Of a DNA stretch of 5,014 bases, positions 1 through 4,930 are shown one piece after another; the stretch's first letter is position 1; each line of letters begins with the position of its first letter. The notes under the pieces were generated by a model. The model ran no database searches. It was given only the letters and a program-made list of their open reading frames with translations, and was not told the DNA's origin. The translations under genes and the position numbers were made by a program. The DNA is from an uncultured Desulfohalobiaceae bacterium (GTDB lineage: Bacteria > Desulfobacterota > Desulfovibrionia > Desulfovibrionales > Desulfonatronovibrionaceae), in the NCBI GenBank assembly GCA_913055195.1, contig CAJXJU010000141.1, positions 1-5,014 on the forward strand, written 5' to 3'.

Positions 1-2
1 CA

Positions 3-59
3 ACGCTCGTTCGCCTGTCCCCGCACGGAAAAATTTACTTTTTGCAGGCGACTCAGTAA
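3..59 (+). other. Possible 3' tail of an upstream gene (very weak)
   Basis: From base 3 a frame stays open to a TAA at 57-59 and would read as 18 residues ending in LQATQ. The other two forward frames are also open across this stretch, so the open frame has little weight. It is listed because the stretch looks richer in G and C than the bases that follow, which would fit the end of a gene lying mostly outside the window. It could equally be plain intergenic sequence. Confidence 0.12.
11..51. repeat. Interrupted inverted repeat upstream of the lipoprotein gene
   Basis: TCGCCTG at 11-17 is the exact reverse complement of CAGGCGA at 45-51. A shorter AAAAA (29-33) / TTTTT (39-43) pair nests inside it. 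The structure could be the end of an upstream transcription unit or a weak leader hairpin, but the 27-base interior and the lack of a following T-tract make a classical terminator unlikely. The arms are only 7 bases, so chance is a real alternative. Confidence 0.25.
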
Positions 60-62
60 ATA
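34..62 (+). promoter_or_regulatory. Putative weak sigma-70-type promoter for the four-gene cluster
   Basis: TTTACT at 34-39 (4 of 6 to TTGACA) is followed after 17 bases by TAAATA at 57-62 (3 of 6 to TATAAT). TATAGG at 61-66 is an alternative -10. The spacing is ideal and the location just upstream of the first gene is right, but the -10 match is poor and this AT-rich stretch makes chance matches likely. No operator-like palindrome overlaps it. Confidence 0.22.
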
Positions 63-63
63 T

Positions 64-84
64 AGGGGTAAGGGGTAAGGAGTA
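64..84 (+). repeat. Three tandem AGGGGTA-type heptamers in the 5' leader
   Basis: The heptamer AGGGGTA occurs at 64-70 and 71-77, and AGGAGTA at 78-84 is a third copy with one substitution. The array lies directly in front of the ribosome binding site of the first gene and itself contains Shine-Dalgarno-like purine runs (AAGGAG at 77-82). It may be a dispersed intergenic heptamer repeat or a leader that adds extra ribosome contacts. Two G4 runs are present but not four, so a G-quadruplex is not supported. Confidence 0.6.
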
Positions 85-87
85 AAA

Positions 88-95
88 AAAGGAGG
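88..95 (+). promoter_or_regulatory. Strong ribosome binding site of the lipoprotein gene
   Basis: AAAGGAGG is a near-perfect anti-16S match and sits 8 bases before the ATG at 104, which fixes the start of the 701-aa protein. A second SD-like AAGGAG lies at 77-82, within the heptamer array. Confidence 0.85.
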
Positions 96-103
96 CTATT
101 TCC

Positions 104-2209
104 ATGCAATATTTACGTTTAACATTTCTTTGTTGTTTTTTAATGTTTGTATGCGCGTGTGCTCATACAGGGAGTCAGAAAGCACCTGGCATGGTCTTTA
201 CCACAGAGGCCTTTAAATTCTTTAAAGGCGAATTTGAAAACACGGATTATTTCCGCAAGCACAAACCAAAGTCCATAGCTGTGGCGCCATTTGAGCTGGC
301 TCTGAATAATAGTCTGTCCATAAATTTTGAGGACGAAAATCCTGCTGACATAGTCAGACGGGGACTCTACAATCATATATCTTCTCTGCCCTTTCAGGAT
401 CTGGAGCTTTATGAAATAGACAAACGGTTGCATAACGCGGGCATTGACACGCCTGAAAAAATATACACTCTGCTTCAAAAAAATCCTAAAAAACTTAAAA
501 GCATTTTAGGTGTTGACGCCCTGGTTACAGGACAGGTCACTCATTTTGACCGCGTATTTGTGGGGATTTTCTCCCAGATAGCTGTTGGTTGTGAAGTAAA
601 AATGTGGGATTTAAACACGGGCAAACTACTCTGGCGAGCCAAACATGTGAGCAGGGCTGCCGGTGGAGGTATTTCCTTAACCCCCATTGGCCTGGCTCTG
701 GATGGCCTGGCAGCACTCTGGAACATGCGAGGCGCAGCCATGCTAGAGCAAACAGACAACCTGTTCAGGGAAATTGTCAGCACCATTGAACTGCCCCGGT
801 CAGCCCTGGCAGCAGCCGTAGCAAAACCCAAAATCGATCTCTTTATCTGCCTTAATGCAAAACGCCCATTCAGGGCTGGAGAAAAGGTATCCTTCCGCTT
901 GATTGGCGATCCCGGTGCCACTGCCTATGTGGATCTTGGCCATTTCAAATCAGGCATTGAGCTTGCTCCAGTGCCAGAAAAAATAAAACAGGCTATATTT
1001 TCTCAGGCTTTAGAACAAATAGAAGAGGAATATGTAAAAACCGGACATGAACTAACAACAGAACTGAAAACTGCCATTAAAGAACTTTTAAATAAAAGAG
1101 AAATTTATGAAGGAACATACACGGTAGAGCCAGGCGAAGAGGCTTATGGTCTTATGGCCAAAGGTTATCTGGTAAATTCTGCTGGCGGACAGGCCATACA
1201 GATGGATGTCATTCATACAATTGATATAGATGGCCTGCCTCCAGCACAGGTAACAGCCCTCAAAGCCGGGTCACTGGACAATAAAATTGAATTGAGCTGG
1301 GCCAGAAATTCTGAGCCTGATATTGTGGCCTATGAAATCTGGACGAGCTTTACCCCTCTTAGCGGATATCAAAAAGCAGCAGCCGTTGAAACCAATAAAT
1401 TCATCCTGGATGGACTTACCAACTTTCAAAAAATCTATGTTCGGATCAGGGCAATTGACAAAGCAGGCAATGAAGGGCAATTTTCACCTTATATTGAAGC
1501 TGTTCCCCTGCCAGAACCTGATCTGTATGCTTTGCCACAACCAGGCCCTGCCCTTGCAGGAGAAATCAAAACTAAAATTTTGCTACGAGCTGAAAAGGGG
1601 CCATTTCTCATCCAGTCTGACCTGATTGTGCGTCCTGGCGGAGTTGTCTATATTGAACCTGGCTGTGAAATTAAGTTTCTGCCTGACACATCAATTCAGG
1701 TAACAGGAGGAGCGATCATGGCTTATGGCCAGAAAAACAAAGAAATCCGTCTGATTCCAGCATCTGAAAATGGTGTTCCAGGCTCGTTTGCCGGTCTGAT
1801 TTTTGATAAGGCGCAAAAAGCCATTCTCCAGCATGTTGTTATTGAAAAGGCTGAAACAGGCATTCGCATCAAAGGATGCGCGCCACACATATCAGGAATA
1901 AAAATCACCAGATGCGCACAGGCAGCAATTTATCTGGAGGATGGAGCAAGGCCAGAAATTACTGATTCATTGATCAGCAACAACCAGGGCATGGGTGCGC
2001 TGGTCATGGAAGGAGAGGCCATAGCACCAGAAATTCATCACAATGCTTTTGTTAATAACGAGCCATTTCAGGTCCAGAGTTATACACCTCTATCAATAGA
2101 TTTAAGCAATAATTACTGGGGAAACGCAAAACTTAACAAAGAACAATTTCTAGGAGAACTTGTTCTCAAGCCATTTCTCAAAGAACCACCAGCAACAATA
2201 AACCAATAA
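104..2209 (+). CDS. Composite outer-membrane lipoprotein: GNA1162/DUF799-like domain, Ig-like region, FN3 domain and C-terminal beta-helix
   Basis: Predicted 701-aa lipoprotein. The signal peptide ends in a lipobox V-C-A-C, so Cys19 would be lipidated; Ala at +2 is compatible with outer-membrane sorting. Residues about 33-232 resemble the GNA1162/DUF799 lipoprotein family: KSIAVAPFEL (56-65), LGVDALVTGQVTHFD (135-149), a V-x-M-W-D-L-N-T-G-K-L-L-W strand pair (165-177) and a small glycine-rich GGG (187-189). Residues 242-376 look like an Ig-like beta domain (RAGEKVSFRLIG at 257-268, YEGTYTVEPGEEAYG at 335-349) interrupted by a charged helical stretch at about 291-332. A fibronectin type III domain covers about 379-468. 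Residues about 487-690 form short repeated strands typical of a right-handed parallel beta-helix, with the NNYWGN motif (669-674) often found closing such folds. GNA1162 relatives are usually little more than 200 aa, so the C-terminal two thirds is an extension. It heads an apparent operon with the next two envelope genes. Its function is unknown; a role in surface or secretion-complex assembly is inferred. Confidence 0.82.
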   Translation: MQYLRLTFLCCFLMFVCACAHTGSQKAPGMVFTTEAFKFFKGEFENTDYFRKHKPKSIAVAPFELALNNSLSINFEDENPADIVRRGLYNHISSLPFQDLELYEIDKRLHNAGIDTPEKIYTLLQKNPKKLKSILGVDALVTGQVTHFDRVFVGIFSQIAVGCEVKMWDLNTGKLLWRAKHVSRAAGGGISLTPIGLALDGLAALWNMRGAAMLEQTDNLFREIVSTIELPRSALAAAVAKPKIDLFICLNAKRPFRAGEKVSFRLIGDPGATAYVDLGHFKSGIELAPVPEKIKQAIFSQALEQIEEEYVKTGHELTTELKTAIKELLNKREIYEGTYTVEPGEEAYGLMAKGYLVNSAGGQAIQMDVIHTIDIDGLPPAQVTALKAGSLDNKIELSWARNSEPDIVAYEIWTSFTPLSGYQKAAAVETNKFILDGLTNFQKIYVRIRAIDKAGNEGQFSPYIEAVPLPEPDLYALPQPGPALAGEIKTKILLRAEKGPFLIQSDLIVRPGGVVYIEPGCEIKFLPDTSIQVTGGAIMAYGQKNKEIRLIPASENGVPGSFAGLIFDKAQKAILQHVVIEKAETGIRIKGCAPHISGIKITRCAQAAIYLEDGARPEITDSLISNNQGMGALVMEGEAIAPEIHHNAFVNNEPFQVQSYTPLSIDLSNNYWGNAKLNKEQFLGELVLKPFLKEPPATINQ

Positions 2210-2218
2210 TCAATACAC

Positions 2219-2222
2219 GGAG
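2219..2222 (+). promoter_or_regulatory. Ribosome binding site of the hendecad-repeat gene
   Basis: GGAG lies 7 bases before the ATG at 2230, in the 20-base gap after the lipoprotein stop codon. It decides the start against another ATG at 2225, which is in a different frame and too close to the GGAG. Confidence 0.7.
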
Positions 2223-2229
2223 ATATGCT

Positions 2230-2919
2230 ATGCAGACGGCACCATTACAAGATCAGAACAAATGCTATTATACAGTGCCGCGGGAAACCTATGTGGCACT
2301 GGAAGAATTTTTTGGCGACAAAAAAATAGCTGAAACATATACAAAGGCTCTGGAAGCCGGCATTCGTATCGTGGAAAAAACTTCCAGGGAGATGATCGAG
2401 GACAAACTGGAGCAGCACAAGATTTTACTTAAAGAAGAGCTTACAAAAGAACTGGTTACCAGAGAGCTTTTTGAACTGCGAATGGATGAAATACTCAGAA
2501 TCATTGAAGCCGGAGATGCCAGGTTGCTTGAAAAAATTGAAGCCGGCGATGCCAGGTTGCTTGAAAAAATTGAAGGTACCGAGGCCAGGCTCCTCGAAAA
2601 GATTGAAGCTGGCGATGCAGGGCTACATAAAGATATGGAGGTGAAAGAAAATTCTCTCCGCAAAGAAATGAAGGCTATTGAGGAATCCCTGCGCAAGGAA
2701 ATGAAGGCTATTGAGGAATCCCTGCGCAAGGACATGAAGGCTATTGAGGAATCCCTGCGCAAGGACATGAAGGCAATGGAAGACTCCATTCGCAAGGACA
2801 TGAAGGCAATGTTCGATCATTTAAACTTTAAATTCAATGTTCTCATTGGCCTTGTGATCCTGGCTCTCACTCTGGCCAATCCAGCTTTTAACAGGTTGCT
2901 GGAAAAGTTGTTTTTTTAA
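2230..2919 (+). CDS. Hendecad-repeat coiled-coil protein with a C-terminal membrane anchor
   Basis: A 229-aa protein in three parts. Residues 1-80 are a mostly helical head (YYTVPRETYVALEEFFGD at 13-30) without a signal peptide. Residues 92-201 are ten consecutive 11-residue repeats with no phase slip. Three are of the IEAGDARLLEK type (92-124), a transition pair follows (125-146), and four are MKAIEESLRKD-type (147-190), with a last diverged copy (191-201). The regular I/M and L positions with a K/E/R-rich surface predict a long 11/3 coiled coil, close to a straight rod. Residues about 203-219 (VLIGLVILALTLA) are one hydrophobic helix followed by a short basic/hydrophobic tail, so the protein looks C-terminally anchored in the inner membrane. 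The plan of short head, LRKEM-type hendecads and terminal membrane helix is like widespread uncharacterised proteins, some annotated DUF1640-like; I cannot name a function. The gene sits 20 bases after the lipoprotein gene and 19 bases before the LPP20-like gene. Confidence 0.8.
   Translation: MQTAPLQDQNKCYYTVPRETYVALEEFFGDKKIAETYTKALEAGIRIVEKTSREMIEDKLEQHKILLKEELTKELVTRELFELRMDEILRIIEAGDARLLEKIEAGDARLLEKIEGTEARLLEKIEAGDAGLHKDMEVKENSLRKEMKAIEESLRKEMKAIEESLRKDMKAIEESLRKDMKAMEDSIRKDMKAMFDHLNFKFNVLIGLVILALTLANPAFNRLLEKLFF
2503..2832 (+). repeat. In-frame 33-bp tandem repeat array (ten units)
   Basis: Ten 33-base units start at 2503, 2536, 2569, 2602, 2635, 2668, 2701, 2734, 2767 and 2800. Units 1 and 2 differ at one base (GGA versus GGC glycine codon). 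Units 6, 7 and 8 (2668-2766) are identical except for the last base of unit 6 (GAA versus GAC). Two local, nearly identical blocks inside an otherwise diverged array point to recent duplication by slippage or unequal recombination, so copy number may vary between strains. Confidence 0.9.
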
Positions 2920-2923
2920 TCAC

Positions 2924-2929
2924 AGGAGG
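2924..2929 (+). promoter_or_regulatory. Ribosome binding site of the LPP20-like gene
   Basis: AGGAGG, a strong Shine-Dalgarno, lies 9 bases before the ATG at 2939 and within the 19-base gap after the preceding stop codon. It supports both the start choice and efficient independent initiation inside the operon. Confidence 0.8.
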
Positions 2930-2938
2930 CAAAATATT

Positions 2939-4126
2939 ATGAAAAAATATGTTCTTTATTTCATTAATATATGTCTGGCACTGCTGTTTGTTGTTAGCCC
3001 TGTTTATAGCCTGGATAACGGACAGGAACAGATTGGCGAGTTTGGTTATATTGACTGGATAGGCATGAAAGTGGCTGCCACAGGCATGGGCGCGCCGCCA
3101 GTTAATGCTATTAATGTTGCCCAGGCAAGAATTATGGCCAGAAGGGCTGCCATTGTTGTTGCTCAGCGAAATCTTCTGGAAGTGGTCAAAGGTGTGCACA
3201 TTGACTCTCAGACCCGCGTGGAAAATTTTATGGTTCAAAATGACAGCATTGTCACGCGCGTCAAAGGCATTTTAAAAGGGGCAATTATAGAAGAAATCAA
3301 ATATCAACCTGATGGTGCGTGCCTGGCCAGAGTCAGCATGCCTTTGACAGGCGAACTGGGAGAAACACTGCTTAAACTGGGCAATCAATCTCTGCCATCC
3401 AGCAACCCCTATCAGTCTGAACCCCACAATCCTGGTAATCATGACGATACATCCTCTCTTTTAACCAGGCTCAATAACCTGGAAAAACGCGTTGAGATGC
3501 TGGAGAATAAAATCCTGCTTTTAAAAAAAATAAACCTAAGGCAAAAACAATTATCTGATCTCTTTGTCCAGTTAATTGAGCATTTGACTGCTTATGGCAA
3601 TCCAGTTCAACTGGCTGGATATAAGGAAAGTGACCGGATTGCCAGCCTGGAGCAAAAATTAGCTCACCAGGCACAAAAACAGGCCTTGCTTGAAAAGGAA
3701 CTCAAAAAAATGGCTGAAAAGCTATCCTGTCTGGAAAAAAAATTACTAACTAACCAGGAATCGCCTTCACAAACTACTCAAAAAGAAATTCCTTATACAT
3801 CCTTAATAGTTGATGCCAGAGGACTGAACTTTCGCCCCTGTCTTAAGCCGAAACTGTTTTCAGGTGGAAGGTTATTATATCCTGGTAAGTACATTGACTT
3901 TAACCAGGCTGTGCGCAAAGGTTATGTTCGCTATTTTCGCCACCTTTCACAGGCTCAAAGGAGTACCCGCGCAGGCAGCCTACCTTACACTATCAAAGCT
4001 GCCAGGGTTTATCATAACAGAAGAGGATCATTACTCCTGAGTTCTTCTGATGCTCAATATCTAAAAAAAATTTTAAATGCTGAGAACAATTTCTTAAAAG
4101 AGTGCAAGGTAATTATTGTATTTTAG
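2939..4126 (+). CDS. Exported LPP20-like protein with central coiled coil and conserved C-terminal domain
   Basis: A 395-aa predicted periplasmic protein. Residues 1-24 form a signal peptide (basic KK, hydrophobic core, cleavage likely after V-Y-S at 22-24). There is no lipobox cysteine, although many LPP20 relatives are lipoproteins. Residues about 33-137 match the LPP20-like pattern: an opening GYIDWIGMKVAATGMG (36-51), a helix rich in A and R (AQARIMARRAAIVVAQRNLLE, 61-81) and VKGILKGAIIEE (108-119) before closing strands with RVSMPL (131-136). A low-complexity linker (150-170) leads to two coiled-coil segments, about 172-197 and 232-271. Residues about 285-395 form a separate domain, opening SLIVDARGLNFRPCLKPKLF (288-307) and closing with SSSDAQYLKKIL (378-389) and KVIIVF. 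From memory this tail recurs with LPP20-like domains in Desulfobacterota-type genomes. LPP20-fold proteins include outer-membrane accessory proteins such as FlgP. The exact role here is unknown; the operon context suggests a periplasmic partner of the lipoprotein. Confidence 0.8.
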   Translation: MKKYVLYFINICLALLFVVSPVYSLDNGQEQIGEFGYIDWIGMKVAATGMGAPPVNAINVAQARIMARRAAIVVAQRNLLEVVKGVHIDSQTRVENFMVQNDSIVTRVKGILKGAIIEEIKYQPDGACLARVSMPLTGELGETLLKLGNQSLPSSNPYQSEPHNPGNHDDTSSLLTRLNNLEKRVEMLENKILLLKKINLRQKQLSDLFVQLIEHLTAYGNPVQLAGYKESDRIASLEQKLAHQAQKQALLEKELKKMAEKLSCLEKKLLTNQESPSQTTQKEIPYTSLIVDARGLNFRPCLKPKLFSGGRLLYPGKYIDFNQAVRKGYVRYFRHLSQAQRSTRAGSLPYTIKAARVYHNRRGSLLLSSSDAQYLKKILNAENNFLKECKVIIVF

Positions 4127-4167
4127 ACAAACACCAACACCAACACACACTCAAAAAGGAATTAAAA
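4127..4167 (+). other. A/C-rich spacer with ACACCA hexamer repeats
   Basis: The gap between the LPP20-like and amidotransferase genes has two ACACCA hexamers (4131-4136, 4137-4142) followed by ACACAC (4143-4148), almost without G until the Shine-Dalgarno. Such sequence is unstructured as RNA and could leave the next start accessible, or it may mark slippage. No terminator hairpin is visible here, so read-through into the amidotransferase gene is likely. Confidence 0.5.
4156..4160 (+). promoter_or_regulatory. Ribosome binding site that sets the amidotransferase start
   Basis: AAGGA lies 7 bases upstream of the ATG at 4168. An earlier in-frame ATG at 4102 would overlap the preceding gene, lacks a comparable site and would add 22 residues with a QHQHQH-type tract that does not belong to the fold. 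The start at 4168 is therefore preferred. Confidence 0.8.
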
Positions 4168-4860
4168 ATGCGCATTCATTCCCTTGAACATGTTCCTTTT
4201 GAAAACCTGGCCTTTATTGCACAGTGGGCCGAAGATAATGGCCATAAGGTGACAACAACTCATCTTTATGAAAACACTGTGCTGCCAGGTCTGGATGACT
4301 TTGATCTTTTAGTGGTCATGGGCGGGCCAATGAACATCTATGAAGAGGATAAGTACCCCTGGCTTGCTCTGGAAAAAGAATTCATCCTCCAGGCCATCAG
4401 GTCCGGCAAAAAAATTCTTGGCATCTGCCTTGGCGCCCAGCTTATCGCTGATGTGCTTGGAGGCAAAGTCAAAAAAAATAAAGACAGAGAGATCGGCTGG
4501 TTCCCGGTAGAGCTCACATCAGAGGCAAAAACTTCAGCCCTTTTCCAGGACTTTCCACAAAATTTCTTTGCCTTTCACTGGCATGGTGACACCTTTGACA
4601 TTCCCCCGGGCGCAATCCACATTGCCAGAAGTAAGGCATGCTTAAATCAGGGCTTTGTCTATGCGGACAAAGTTGTGGGCCTTCAATTTCACCTGGAAAC
4701 AACACCAGAGGGCATGGAAAAGCTCATTCAAAATTGCGCAGATGAAATCATACCCGGCCCTTATGTGCACACAGCGGATCAAATGCGAAGCCATGCGTTC
4801 AGAACAGATAAATCCAATTCTCTAATGGCGTCTTTGCTACAGCGCTTACACGGCTTATAA
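4168..4860 (+). CDS. Stand-alone class I glutamine amidotransferase (GMP synthase-like, COG0518 type)
   Basis: A 230-aa cytoplasmic enzyme of the class I (triad) glutamine amidotransferase fold, expected to release ammonia from glutamine for transfer to an unidentified acceptor. The nucleophile elbow is GICLGAQ (85-91) with Cys87. The catalytic His and Glu lie in QFHLE, His175 and Glu177; the family variant H-L-E replaces the H-P-E common in GMP synthase. MGGPMNIYEED (51-61) is the conserved glycine-rich loop near the active site, and HWHGDTF (137-143) is the conserved strand/loop seen in this subgroup. There is no attached ATP-pyrophosphatase domain, so it is not GuaA itself, and the length fits free-standing homologues annotated 'type 1 glutamine amidotransferase'. 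The real substrate cannot be read from the sequence. It follows the LPP20-like gene by 41 bases and may be co-transcribed, but no functional link to the envelope genes is evident. Confidence 0.9.
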   Translation: MRIHSLEHVPFENLAFIAQWAEDNGHKVTTTHLYENTVLPGLDDFDLLVVMGGPMNIYEEDKYPWLALEKEFILQAIRSGKKILGICLGAQLIADVLGGKVKKNKDREIGWFPVELTSEAKTSALFQDFPQNFFAFHWHGDTFDIPPGAIHIARSKACLNQGFVYADKVVGLQFHLETTPEGMEKLIQNCADEIIPGPYVHTADQMRSHAFRTDKSNSLMASLLQRLHGL

Positions 4861-4871
4861 TTCATAAATAA

Positions 4872-4899
4872 CTCAACTTTCGGAGTTCCGAAAATTGAG
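4872..4899. terminator. Hairpin after the last gene, possible terminator or palindromic repeat
   Basis: CTCAACTTTCGGA (4872-4884) pairs with TCCGAAAATTGAG (4887-4899) with one C-A mismatch. The closing A-T pair leaves only a two-base loop, so a four-base AGTT loop is more realistic. It begins 12 bases after the amidotransferase stop, the right place for termination, but no T-run follows on the + strand. It may instead work as an mRNA-end stabiliser or be part of the adjoining heptamer repeat. Confidence 0.45.
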
Positions 4900-4902
4900 A
4901 AA

Positions 4903-4930
4903 TCCGAAATTCGAATATCGAAATCCGAAA
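4903..4930. repeat. Four degenerate tandem heptamers of the TCCGAAA type
   Basis: TCCGAAA (4903-4909), TTCGAAT (4910-4916), ATCGAAA (4917-4923) and TCCGAAA (4924-4930) form a strict 7-base tandem, all sharing CGAA at positions 3-6. A further TCCGAAA at 4887-4893 lies in the right arm of the hairpin just upstream. From recall, arrays like this are scattered between genes in several Desulfobacterota and Planctomycetes genomes and give spurious reading frames rich in R-I-S-D-F on the opposite strand. Confidence 0.65.

Noticed and set aside
64..84. G-quadruplex in the leader
   Set aside because: Only two runs of four G are present, followed by a broken run, so the four runs needed are missing.
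541..921. A 126-codon minus-strand open frame inside the lipoprotein gene
   Set aside because: It lies opposite the well-supported GNA1162-like domain, and its composition (Arg/Ser/Ala-rich) looks like antisense shadow.
2289..2801. A 170-codon open frame on the minus strand opposite the hendecad gene, with its own 11-residue repeats
   Set aside because: It is the mirror of the 33-bp repeats: a repeat without stops in one frame repeats without stops in others. Its Ser/Arg/Ile-rich product has no recognisable fold, and the + strand gene has a ribosome binding site and a sensible coiled-coil and membrane pattern.
2503..2832. CRISPR-like array in the 33-bp repeats
   Set aside because: The repeats are directly adjacent with no spacers, stay in frame and encode a hendecad coiled coil.
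4102..4167. Longer amidotransferase start at 4102
   Set aside because: It would overlap the previous gene, add residues outside the family fold and ignore the AAGGA site that precedes the ATG at 4168.
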